Assembly: GCF_047663525.1 (NCBI RefSeq)
Contig: NC_092594.1
Location: forward strand, 39,870,001-39,934,000
DNA length: 64,000 nt
Direction: 5' to 3'
Source of the DNA: Anas platyrhynchos
Lineage: Eukaryota > Chordata > Aves > Anseriformes > Anatidae
Positions 7,339 through 15,709 of this stretch are shown piece after piece; the stretch's first letter is position 1, and each line of letters begins with the position of its first letter. A model generated the notes under the pieces. It was not told where the DNA came from and did not search any database. It worked only from the letters and a program-made list of their open reading frames with translations. The position numbers were made by a program, and so were the translations under genes.

Positions 7339-8601
7339 GTAAGTGCTTTGGTTTTCCTTCAGTCAGTTGCAGGGTTCTCTAGGCAGACTGGAGCCTATGG
7401 ATTTCTGGATTTTAAGTGCTTGGAATTCACTCAGTAGCGGGATGTTTAGTAGGGGCTGCTGGCTCACTGTTTTTTTGGGATGGTGGGATACTCTTCTGTT
7501 TTTGAGCTATATTTTAATCTCTAGATGTATAAACCCACTTGTGTAACTCTCCAGAGGACTAAAACCAGCTTGATTGAATGCTACATATGGCTTGGCAGCG
7601 TAGATGCAGCATTACCAAGAGACTGAGCAGAGTTGTATCAGAGTCACCTCTTTCATCTGCAAAGGGTAAGTTTGATTACCCCTGCCGAGGCTTGTGTGTG
7701 TGCATGTCTTTTTGGCATTTGTGGAGCTCGGTTGTTTTTCTTTGTGTGTGTGCATGTTCTTTTTTTTTTTTTTTTGAGGGTCAAACAGTGTGTTTGCTGA
7801 GTGTGGTTAGAATGAGGAGGTGGGGAGCTGCTCAGGACTGGAAGGTTTGGTTTCTAGGAGTATGCGGCATCCTTCCTGTGCGACGTGACTAATTGTTGGG
7901 CTGGAACGTTCCAGCTTTCGTGTGTCTTAAGCAATGTAGCTTGTGTAGTGTGTGTTGTGTGGCCTGGGCAGAGTTTGCTGTGGTGCAGTGGGCGAAGAAT
8001 CTCAGTTAGAGCTGGTGAGCAGCTGAAGTACCAGAGCTGGGAAGAGAGAGGTCTTGGAGCAGGTACGCTGTGGCTGTGAGGTGCCTCAGAGTGTGCTTTT
8101 CTGTCTTTTGTTTTGTTTTGTTTTGTTGTTTTTTTGCAGGTGCTTTGTGCGGTCGTGGACAGGAAAGGGAAATCCTCGTGTCGCGGAGCAGTGAGGGAGG
8201 GTGAGTGTTGTCAGCCTGGTCATCCCTTACCTGAAGCGAAGGGAAGACACTCAGGTGTTTCCCTCAGAGGGTCCGAGGTGAGTCTGTCTGGGATAGAGGA
8301 GCAGCGTGGCAGGTGGGCGCTTGCAAGCACAGTGGTTCTTTTGTCCTTTTGTGTTCCCCGGTGGTGTGGATGATGCTGGCCGCTCCTTTCAAGCTTGGAC
8401 CTAATTTGCAGGTCCAGAGGCAAGTGGAGTGCTGTTTTGAAAGGATAAAAGTAAAGCTGGGGTCGCTTATGTTGTTGAGGGATGGGTGCTACTGCTGGCA
8501 GCTGAATGTTTATCTTCTGCCTGTGTTTTTCTTTTGTTCAGGCTGAAATGCAGTGTGCAGTGCAGGATGTGTCAACCAGCTGCCTCTGCAGTGACTCTGG
8601 T

Positions 8602-9890
8602 GCGTGATGAGCAGAGGTAGCTGTTAATTTTGGGGGTGTGGTTGTCACTGAAGTTATTTTCCTACATCCAATAGCGTAAAATTCCAGTTTGCCTTTTAGA
8701 GGCGCTATAAGTGGGTAAAGAGAAGAGATGGAAGCATGTGCCACGTGGGGCAGGCAAGCGGCTGAGGTACAGGAGGGGATGAGAGTATGTGATTTTTTCC
8801 TGGGGGTGGAATGGAATTGATTGTTTTGGTGTATAGTCTGTTTTGCTCCTAGATCTTTCATTCATTGTAAATAAAAGTTTGAGCCAGTTCCAGTTAGGAA
8901 TGTTCTAGTTACGACCCAGCAAGTATTGTCCTTTTAATGTTAAAAAAAAGTGCGGCAAAAGCATGGGTGCAGATCTGTTTCAGGTCTTGTGCATCATATT
9001 CGGTTGGAGATCGCGTCTGTTTCCATCCTCACTCTTGCAGAAGTCATCTGGGCCGCATCAGGAGCTCTTGCTTGGGAATTGATTTCCTAAGTGTCTTCTT
9101 AGGGGGTTTTCAGTCCCCATCCTTCTGGTCTCTTGTCTTGAAGGCAGGCTTTTTAGGCCTCCGTCATCCCAGTTCTGGCAGTTGCTTCCAGTTGCATGTT
9201 GTGACATTTGAGTCTCTCCTGGGGTCTGGTGCAGAGCACCTGTTCTGACGTGCTGTTGCTGTAGGGCTTTCTTTTTGGGGGTCACTTTTTCTTGTGCCTT
9301 GTGTTGTGTGTTTTGTTTGTAGTGTTTGTGGCGTGCCTGTGTGTGTGTACGTGTTTGGTCTGGAGCTGTCCTGCCTGGCAGTTAGTGATGACAGGTAACG
9401 TGGCAGTGCATGGGTGTACTAATACATTGTCTGGACTGTTTTGGTAAAGATATCCAGTCTGCCTCTGGGCACGTACTGAAGGGCAGCTGGCACAGTCATC
9501 TCTGTGGTGTTTGGCAGACTGGAGGGGGGAGAGTTGAGCTGCTTGCGAGCAACTGCTCGCATAGCACTTGAACGGTGTGCTTGAGGAGGTCTGTCGAATC
9601 TTGAAAGCTTACAGATATGGGGTTTTGAATTTTTTATTTTTATTTCTTTCCTGTCCCCAGTAGAGCGTAAACCTTTGGAGGAACCTGTCACAGGAAAGAG
9701 CTCCTTCTGGAACTGTTCAGCACTCGGGAGGCAACTGGGTGACTGGCTTGATCTACTTCTGAGGTGCTGAGGCAAGGAGGCTGCTGTTTTGAAACGATAG
9801 TATTGTAAATGGGGTCCCTTTTGTGTTGTTGAGGGATGGGTGCTAATGCTGGCAGCTGAATGATTGATTCTCTTGTGCCTGTTTTCATTT
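8602..9890. other. Intronic sequence of transcript D
   Basis: No gene recognised. It contains a 5'-only copy of the promoter module (about 8815-8960: GGAATGGAATTG, GCTCCTAGATCTTTC, AAATAAAAG, then GCAAAAGCATGGG), a GT-rich stretch near 9295-9365, a perfect inverted repeat TGCGAGCA/TGCTCGCA at 9544-9561, and the duplicated segment c at 9672-9800. Relatives of exon sequence at 8701-8790 and 10060-10140 share AGAGCAGATGGAAGCAT.TG-like words. The same holds in other units. Confidence 0.4.
9672..9800. repeat. Internal duplicated segment, copy c
   Basis: Third copy of the segment at 2811-2945. The sequence that follows (9760-9950) is also a relative of 8400-8600, sharing GTTGTTGAGGGATGGGTGCTA, TGCTGGCAGCTGAATG and the exon start GCTGAAA.CAGTGT.C. 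The transcript D region therefore contains its own partial tandem duplication. Confidence 0.7.
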
Positions 9891-10676
9891 GTTAAAGCTG
9901 AAACACAGTGTACGACACGGGACTTGACGACCAGAGCTGCTTTTGGCAAGGTGAGTGATGAACAGATATAGAAGGTAATTTAGGGGTGCAGTTGTCACTG
10001 CAGTTACTGAACTACACAAAGTACAGTAAAAATCCTGTTTATATTTCAGGGGTGTTGTAGCTGGCCTAAGAGAGCAGATGGAAGCATCTGCCTCGAGGGG
10101 AGGGGAGGGCAGGGCACGGAGGTAAGGCAGCAGATGAGAGTAACTGTCCCAGCTGTGCTGTGGCTTTGGATGCTGCTTCAGCCTATGCTTTTCTTTTTGT
10201 TTCACATTTGTCTCACACAGGCTGAGTGGGGCCAAGCTGCACTCTGAAGAGCAGCACGAGAAGGGCGGGCTGGTTGTGAGCTGGATCGGAGCAGAACTGC
10301 CAAGTAGCACGAGGTGAGTGCGAAGGGTATCCATCTTGCTTTGCAGGTGCCATGGCAGGCTCTCTAGAGAAGTGGTTGAGGATTGGAGAAGAGGTTGCAG
10401 ATGATCAAGGAGCGACACGTGCAGGGATGGCTTGAAAAGGGTATGGCTGCTTTCTCTTCTGTTTATCAGGTGTCCCAGGCAATGTGGGCTGTGGTGTTAG
10501 TCTTTAGAATCGGAACAAAGCAGGTGCTGAAATGCTGCGTCTGTTTGTTTTTTTGTGTTGGGGTTGCACCTTGGTGAGTGTAGGGATGGGTTTTAAGTGG
10601 GTGCAGCGGAGGGCCTGGCCCCAGTGTCCTGTAGTGTGTTTTGACCCATCAGCATAGCCTTTTGGTTCTCAGGTAG

Positions 10677-11306
10677 TGTCGCGTTAAAGGGGTGTAGCTG
10701 ATTAACCGTTACGGGCCCGGTTGGATTCAGAGTACTGAACCAGTCGGACATTCACCAAAACTGGGGGTCCGTTCGGACATTCACCAAAAACGTAATAACC
10801 GCCTGGGGGTCCGCTCAGACATTCACCAAAAACGTATTAACCACCTGGGGGTCCGTTCAGACATTCACCAACAATGCATTAACCGTCTGGGGGTCTGGTT
10901 AGATTCAGAACACTGAACTATCACGGATAACCACCCTCACCCTAGTTGCATTAATGAGAGCTATCACAATGCAATCAAGTATGGTTTATTACAGCAACAG
11001 GTAATCAGGTTCTTTTGGATTGCCGGTGATAGTGACTATCTGCAAAAGCAAGCTAGTATGCATGAAATACACAGGTGTTATAGGTGTTACAGGTGTTACA
11101 GGTGCGCAGCCTAGAAATAAACGCGTTAAAAGGATCAAAGACTCTATGGAGATTTATAAGCAAATATTCAGATCTCACCCAAAGGCGTCCCAATGGGGGG
11201 GCAAGAGAGGCTCAGCCCGTCGACTGATCCCAGGAGTCAGGAGGTCCTAAGGATGTTGTATGTCCTCGGGATGGTATCTCCCCTGACGATGGTATCTTCC
11301 CTAACA
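10677..11306 (-). mobile_element. Antisense LTR with 42-bp U5 repeats, U1
   Basis: A minus-strand LTR of about 630 bp starting TGTTAGGGAAG and ending GCGACA. Just upstream on minus is a polypurine tract, AAGAGAGAGGGGA, so this is a 3' LTR and its internal side is 11307 onward. A TATA-like TTATAAAT is at 11152-11159 and AATAAA at 10985-10990. The U5 side holds four copies of GACATTCACC, starting at 10746, 10776, 10818 and 10860, in a 42-bp repeat with GGGGGTCC. A 9-bp minirepeat AGGTGTTAC lies at 11075-11103. The matching 5' LTR is absent. It resembles galliform LTR families from memory, but I do not assign a name. Confidence 0.75.
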
Positions 11307-11880
11307 TCCCCTCTCTCTTGGGCCAATTTATATTATTTTCTATCTTTTAGGTGGAGCTTGAGTGGCTCTAGTCAAGCATATCTTAGTTATGATTGGTGTA
11401 AAGTTTTCCCGTCTCCGTTTAAAGTAATAGGCTCCGAGAAATTCAGAGCGCATGCTCAGTGAGGGGTGGTCGCACCTTGGAGGCGGGTAGCTTTTGGGAT
11501 GGAGGTGTGTTTTGGTATTATAATGATATTATAATGAGCAAAAAGTACACTAGGGTACAGCATTTGTCAAAACATGACAGGTCTTTGGCTTAGGGTGGCA
11601 AAAAGTGCAGCTTTGTGCACAAGAACAATCGAGGCCCCACCTGATTACAGAGCCTAGCCGTGGTGTCTCCACTCCACTCTACGCTCCGTGGTGTTCCTTA
11701 GAGCTAGCACACCAAGTTTCCCCAGCGCGATAGCATCTAAGGTTGGGAGCCTAGGGAATGCTCAGATAATGCAGTTATGCCCTACCCTGAAAGCCTCTTC
11801 AATGCTGTACCTTTTCCTTAAAAGTATGAATGTTAGTTTTATTTTCCTAGTTACTTCAGGCATTTACACCACAGGTAGCT
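11307..11880 (-). mobile_element. Internal remnant of the antisense LTR element, U1
   Basis: Sequence on the internal side of the 3' LTR. No coding frame is recognisable. It includes an AT-rich repeat (ATTATAATGATATTATAATGA, 11517-11537) and GCGCATGCTCAGTGAGGGGTGG at 11448-11469. The left half of the element is missing. Copies: 24418-24991, 37530-38103, 50639-51212, and 63749-64000 cut by the window end. Confidence 0.5.
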
Positions 11881-11954
11881 TACTGAAGTAAGTGATTTTG
11901 CCTGCAAGTGGAATGGATTTTTTTTTTTTTTTTTTTGGTGTGCAATCAGTTCTG

Positions 11955-12221
11955 TGTTGCCTTCAGGGGGCAGTGGCGACCTGGTTCAGGAACGGCACGG
12001 CGACCAACCCCAGGCCGCTCGGTCCATCGGCTCACAGACACCAATGTGGTGGATGGCAAATGGCATTTATTGTCGAGTCACATGGGCTTATATACCCGAG
12101 GCCCATAGCGTCACTTCCGCTTGCTTACATCACAGACCACACGCTACTGTCCATCAAGGGAGGGGCTCCACCTTTCCGTACATCGTGACATCTTCCGGCC
12201 GCCAGACCCTAACTACCCACA
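11955..12221 (-). repeat. ERV 3' LTR (U1)
   Basis: 267 bp beginning TGTGGGTAG and ending GGCAACA on the minus strand. It has a TATA box (GGTATATAAGC), AATAAA shortly downstream, and an R region with ACCACATTGGTGT that resembles alpharetroviral LTRs. It retains CpG at most sites where the 5' LTR has TpG or CpA. On the plus strand, CCTTCAGGGGGCAG at 11960-11973 fits 12 of 14 positions of the CTCF core. Confidence 0.94.
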
Positions 12222-12235
12222 TTTCCCCCCTCCCT
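12222..12235 (-). promoter_or_regulatory. ERV polypurine tract
   Basis: The minus strand reads AGGGAGGGGGGAAA directly before the TGTGGG start of the 3' LTR, the expected place for the plus-strand primer. Copies lie at 25333-25346, 38445-38458 and 51554-51567. Confidence 0.8.
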
Positions 12236-12363
12236 ATGCACAACCAAATTAGCTAAAATATAACAATCTTAAGACGTAGACATCATAACTTAACTAAAAA
12301 ACATAAGGCACAATAACCAGGAGAAAACTAAGAGGTAACTGGTAACGCTGAGTAAATGCACTC

Positions 12364-12540
12364 TTAAAGTAGTTGTTGGTGTTCTACCAACATAATGTTA
12401 ACTTTCTCTAACCAACTTTTAACAAACAACACAAGCATATTTAGTATACAAGGTCCAAAGATAAGATCACACAAACGCATTGTAGCCCCCCACCCACGGA
12501 GGCCGCTTCGCTGGTGTCTGGATTCTGCCAGTGTGGAACT
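12364..12540 (-). pseudogene. env: ERV env transmembrane-subunit tail fragment
   Basis: Between gag and the 3' LTR the minus strand encodes a short in-frame stretch with FGPCILN followed by alternating hydrophobic and basic residues, ending at a TAA at 12364-12366. The F-G-P-C-I-L-N motif at the end of a membrane span is typical of gammaretrovirus-type transmembrane Env. From the in-frame Met at 12478-12480 only 38 codons remain. Surface subunit, fusion peptide and ectodomain are absent, so this is a relic. A gamma-type Env tail beside an alpharetrovirus-like LTR and Gag suggests a mosaic ancestor; this is inference from a short segment. Confidence 0.6.
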
Positions 12541-12601
12541 CTCAGGCTTAGACAGGACGCTTGCTGACTTATTGTCTTCTCATGTCGCCGGGGTATACAG
12601 A

Positions 12602-13714
12602 TTACGGGGGTGCCCGATGATCCGTTCCTGTGAACAGAAACTCAGTTTTCATTAGTTTTGTTCTGAAGTTGGGGCGTCGGCTGTTTGGAGCTTCTCTGGC
12701 TGCACGAGTTGCCATACCTTCGTGGGCCCTCAGGCCCTGGACTTGCGCCTGGGGGGTGATCACTGTTGGGTCCGTACCCATTAGCCGCTGCAGGCTAGAG
12801 CCATGCAGTGTGTGATCCGTCCCAGTTACTTGGGCCAGTTGTCTCATACAGTTGTCCCCCCATTCTCGTTTAAAAATGATCATCCCACCCCCGTCAAAGA
12901 TCAGTCTACAAGTTTGTGTTATATCAAACGGGAGCATGTCGTCTCCCCTGAAAACACCATCTATGAGGGTGGAGACCATTGCAGAATGAAGCCCTTTATC
13001 CACAATGGCTTTAACAATCGCTTGTACATCCTTAGGGTTTGTTGGTGAGTGAACCCTCTGCCCCCCGTCTGTCACCCAGACCAGGAACGCTAGCATGGCC
13101 GATAGAGCCAAGATGGTGCACGCAATCTTAATTTTCCTCCAATCTGTGAGAGGAATTTCTCTGCCTCGCGGTGCAGCTTTATTTCGGATGGGGATATTTT
13201 GGCTATCTGTCCCCATTTCCTCCTCCGAATTTGAATCGGTATGTGATCCGGAGTCAGAGCTTGACTGACTGCTCACCTCCGAGTTCCGGTACCCTCCCAT
13301 CGAGTTCCGGCCCCGCCCCCCACCCCTGCGGGCGGGCCGCTCTCTGCCTCGTGGCTCGCCCCGCCGCCATCTCAGCGAGGCGTTTGCGCCACAGGAGCGT
13401 TTTCTCGGATGGCCGTTCCGATCGGCTCTCTGCCCCTCTCTCACGCTTCTACCTCCTCCCTGGTCGTCCCCGCAACCGTTCTCTTTCTCGCATTTCCACG
13501 TGTTAGTAAAACCTAACATTTCATCCCCGTTCCCGCCGGAGGCTTCTTCACCCAACTCTTCGTCTTCTAGCTCAGCACCGTACTGGGGCGCACATGGCCG
13601 TGGTCTCTCCCAGATTTCCCCAGGCTCTGGTTCCCCACCGGCACACCTGGCTTCCTCAGCCGAGCCACCCCACAGCTTCCACAACTTTGATACGACCTTC
13701 ACAAGGGTTTCCAT
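12602..13714 (-). CDS. gag: Truncated ERV Gag (370 aa), matrix to capsid N-domain
   Basis: Open frame of 370 codons starting 101 bp downstream of the 5' LTR. It begins Met-Glu, without the Gly2 needed for myristoylation. Residues about 45-75 are acidic, 100-140 are rich in Arg and Gly, and 145-170 are Ser and acidic rich, consistent with matrix and linker. Residues 195-215 are hydrophobic. Residues about 213-335 look like a retroviral capsid N-terminal domain: a V-T-D-G-G segment, the DKGLHS helix region, LPFDITQ, and a FKREW tryptophan-containing helix. The frame then leaves recognisable Gag and ends after 35 unrelated residues, so the capsid C-domain, nucleocapsid zinc knuckles and any protease are gone. 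These last residues overlap a splice-acceptor-like TTTCTGTTCACAG, probably the old env acceptor at the deletion joint. All four complete copies encode the same protein. The gag assignment is based on family pattern and is fairly firm; function is unlikely but not excluded. Confidence 0.85.
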   Translation of the reverse strand: METLVKVVSKLWKLWGGSAEEARCAGGEPEPGEIWERPRPCAPQYGAELEDEELGEEASGGNGDEMLGFTNTWKCEKENGCGDDQGGGRSVREGQRADRNGHPRKRSCGANASLRWRRGEPRGRERPARRGGGRGRNSMGGYRNSEVSSQSSSDSGSHTDSNSEEEMGTDSQNIPIRNKAAPRGREIPLTDWRKIKIACTILALSAMLAFLVWVTDGGQRVHSPTNPKDVQAIVKAIVDKGLHSAMVSTLIDGVFRGDDMLPFDITQTCRLIFDGGGMIIFKREWGDNCMRQLAQVTGTDHTLHGSSLQRLMGTDPTVITPQAQVQGLRAHEGMATRAAREAPNSRRPNFRTKLMKTEFLFTGTDHRAPP

Positions 13715-13795
13715 CTTCCTTGTTGGTCCGGGAGCGACCTCCCCGCCGGGCTGGTCCCGCCGCTCCGGCTGCCGTTCACCCGAATCCAGGAGTTT

Positions 13796-13813
13796 TCCTG
13801 GGTTTCGGCAGTA
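13796..13813 (-). promoter_or_regulatory. Candidate ERV primer-binding site
   Basis: Two bases after the 5' LTR the minus strand reads TACTGCCGAAACCCAGGA. From the fourth base onward this matches a tRNA-Phe-type primer-binding site at all but one position, but the usual leading TGG is TAC. Alpharetroviruses normally use tRNA-Trp, so this is either a different lineage or a decayed site. Equivalent positions are 687-704, 26907-26924, 40019-40036 and 53128-53145. Confidence 0.5.
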
Positions 13814-13815
13814 CT

Positions 13816-14082
13816 TGTTGCCTTCAGGGGGCAGTGGCGACCTGGTTCAGGAACGGCACGGCGACCAACCCCAGGCCGCTTGGTCCATCGGCTCACAGAC
13901 ACCAATGTGGTGGATGGCAAATGGCATTTATTGTTGAGTCACATGGGCTTATATACCCGAGGCCCATAGTGTCACTTCCGCTTGCTTACATCACAGACCA
14001 CACACTGCTGTCCGTCAAGGGAGGGGCTCCACCTTTCCGTACATTGCGACATCTTCCGGCCACCAGACCCTAACTACCCACA
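13816..14082 (-). repeat. ERV 5' LTR (U1)
   Basis: 267 bp, same ends and signals as the 3' LTR. It has lost several CpGs relative to that copy (for example TTGG for TCGG, TTGAG for TCGAG, CACACT for CACGCT), which suggests long methylation of this end or different conversion histories of the two LTRs. Confidence 0.94.
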
Positions 14083-14339
14083 GTTCTGCTCCTAGATTTT
14101 TCTTTTTATGTAAATAAAAGATCGAGCTAATTCCAGATGGAAAAAAAAATCAGTTACTTTCTTGGTCAGTTTGTCCTTTTAATATTCAAAGCTGCAGCAA
14201 AAGCATGGGGATTTTTGTTTCTAGAAACACCCTAGCTCTCCTGTCTGCACTCTGCATGCTGTTGAGCTAAGCCATATAAATGAATAAAGAAACCACAGCT
14301 ACTGCTCCTTTCTGATTTTTTTTTTTTTTTTTTTTTTTG

Positions 14340-14456
14340 TGCTTTCCCCCTTGCACTTTCCCAGGTGATTGGCTTCAGGTTCCAGGTGGGACCTAGTGGT
14401 AACTGAGTTGCAGGTATTCCATGACAGAGCTCATTCTGCCTGGGCTGCTTTTTGGG
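14340..14456 (+). promoter_or_regulatory. Promoter module A (decayed), U2
   Basis: Copy of 1230-1346; reads CCATGACAG where U1 has CCATGTCAG. Donor GT at 14457. Confidence 0.35.
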
Positions 14457-15600
14457 GTAAGCGCTTTGTTTTTCCTTCAGTCAGTTGCAGGGTTCTTTAG
14501 GTGGGTCAGAGTCTATGGACTGATGCGTTTTCCAGTAGAAACCGGTACGCATATCTTTTTGAGTTGGTAACTGGTAGGATCTGTCACTGTAAAGCAATCT
14601 AGTAGTAGGTGCCTGTATTGCACGCAGCTCTTCCTCAGGTGAGTAGTTGTTATGGCAGTTTTACGGATGGTATGGTGATGTTACTTTGTGTGTTTGCTTT
14701 GTGGTTCTGGGTCCCTTCTGATTTTTGCCGAATTACGGGGCTTTCTGTGAGTCTTTGCCTGTATGTCAAATATTATCAAAGTTACAACCTTGCTGTTAAA
14801 GTGATGGAGCAGGGTTTAGTTGAAATGTATCATGGAAGCTCCCTGTGTGAGCATGTGTCTGAAAATGGCAGCAGTGGGCACGTAAGGGGTAGTCTGTTTC
14901 AAGTTTAGGGACAGTTTGTTATATTTCTGGAGCTTTTGCCTGTGTGTTTTCTGTCTGTCGAGTCTTTAGACCATAAAGCCTTCTAGGCTTTATGTCCTTG
15001 AATTTACGTATTAGAAGTACGTTTATGAGGGGTTGCCAGGTACGTTGTTTTTGGGAAACCGTGGGGTATGGTTCCTTGAGTGCATAAGTGCAGTAGTGCC
15101 AAGAGAGTGAGCAGGGCCACCTTCTTCATCTCTGCAGAATAAGTCTGTTCGGGCACACTTCTCAGGTAAATGTAGTGAGCAGATGAGGTAAAGGAGCTGG
15201 GAACAGAGAGGTATTGCACCGTAGCATGTTGCATCAGTAGTAGTCAGCGTTGCGGAGGAGGTGGGTGTCAGGGCTGGCGTGCTAGTGAATGCTGGTTCTC
15301 TGTTTTTGCAAGTGATGATGAACCTGTTTGACGTAATTCCATTTGAAAAAGTTCCAGTTACTGGCCTGGTCGTGTCGTCCTTTCAATGTTAAAAGCTGCA
15401 GCAAAAGCATGGGGATTGTTGCTTCTAGAAACACCACAGGTCACCTGTCTGCTCTCTGCATGTTTTTCAAGTAAAGCAGATCTTAAAAAAAACAAAAACA
15501 AAAACAAAAAAAAAAAACAAAACAAACAAACAAAGAAAGAAAATAATAAAAAACTGCTGCTGCTGCTGCTCCTGCTTTCTTTCTACTTCCTTGTGCTTTG

Positions 15601-15709
15601 CCCCTCCCCTTTTCCAGGTGATTGGGTTTGGGTGCTGGGCGGGGCTGAATGCTATATGAGCCCCAGGCATGCTATCAGAGAGCTCCTTCTGCCTGGGCTG
15701 CTCCTTGGG
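15601..15709 (+). promoter_or_regulatory. Promoter module B, U2
   Basis: Copy of 2490-2598 with all core elements and the donor kept. Confidence 0.55.

Larger units (their letters stand above)
7312..10573 (+). ncRNA. Putative multi-exon non-coding RNA from promoter D, U1
   Basis: Predicted from promoter D and a run of splice signals, all on plus. Exon-like segments: 7312-7338 (donor GTAAGTG); about 7555-7665 (donor AAGG|GTAAGT); about 7972-8062 (donor GCAG|GTACGC); 8140-8200 (acceptor TTTTTTTGCAG, donor GAGG|GTGAGTG); 8542-8599 (acceptor TTTTGTTCAG, donor CTG|GTGCGT, weak); 9898-9950 (acceptor TTTGTTAAAG, donor CAAG|GTGAGTG); 10221-10313 (acceptor TTGTCTCACACAG, donor GAG|GTGAGTG); 10470-10573 (acceptor TCTGTTTATCAG, donor CTTG|GTGAGTG). 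The intervening DNA is T- and G-rich on plus, as in transcribed introns. No long coding frame crosses the exons and no protein family is recognised. No clear poly(A) site follows before the antisense LTR at 10677, so the RNA may read on toward the next unit. Confidence 0.42.
974..14082. repeat. Macrosatellite unit U1 (subtype A)
   Basis: First complete unit, 13109 bp, directly repeated at 14083, 27194, 40306 and 53415. Every sub-feature recurs at a constant offset of about 13.11 kb. Subtype A states seen here are G at 3643, C at 4790, T in GTGCATTTATTG near 6126, T in GCAGATGAGAG near 10136, G in CTTTGCAGG near 10346, and two rather than three isolated C residues in the A-rich tract near 2380. 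The boundary is placed at the outer end of the ERV 5' LTR for convenience; the true amplification junction is not visible. Confidence 0.99.
11955..14082 (-). mobile_element. Internally deleted endogenous retrovirus (alpharetrovirus-like)
   Basis: A 2128-bp minus-strand provirus bounded by two 267-bp LTRs (5' LTR 13816-14082, 3' LTR 11955-12221) and a perfect 6-bp target duplication GTTCTG at 11949-11954 and 14083-14088. Six-bp duplications are usual for alpha- and betaretrovirus-like elements. Inside are a primer-binding-site candidate, a 370-aa gag ORF, a fragment of the env C-terminus and a polypurine tract. The rest of gag, all of pro and pol, and most of env are missing, so it cannot replicate on its own. 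The LTRs differ at 9 of 267 positions by eye, all transitions and mostly at CpG, which dates the insertion well before the array was homogenised. It interrupts promoter module A. Confidence 0.94.

Noticed and set aside
9419-9949. 176-codon minus-strand frame
   Set aside because: It is antisense to the intron and exon of transcript D, has no recognisable domain, and its low-complexity composition mirrors the T/G-rich plus strand.
9885-10418. 177-codon minus-strand frame, 149 codons in U2, U4 and U5
   Set aside because: Its start moves with one substitution between units, it has no domain, and it lies antisense to well-formed splice signals.
10746-10910. CRISPR-like spaced repeats
   Set aside because: The repeats are nearly contiguous 42-bp units inside a retroviral LTR in vertebrate DNA, with similar rather than unique spacers.
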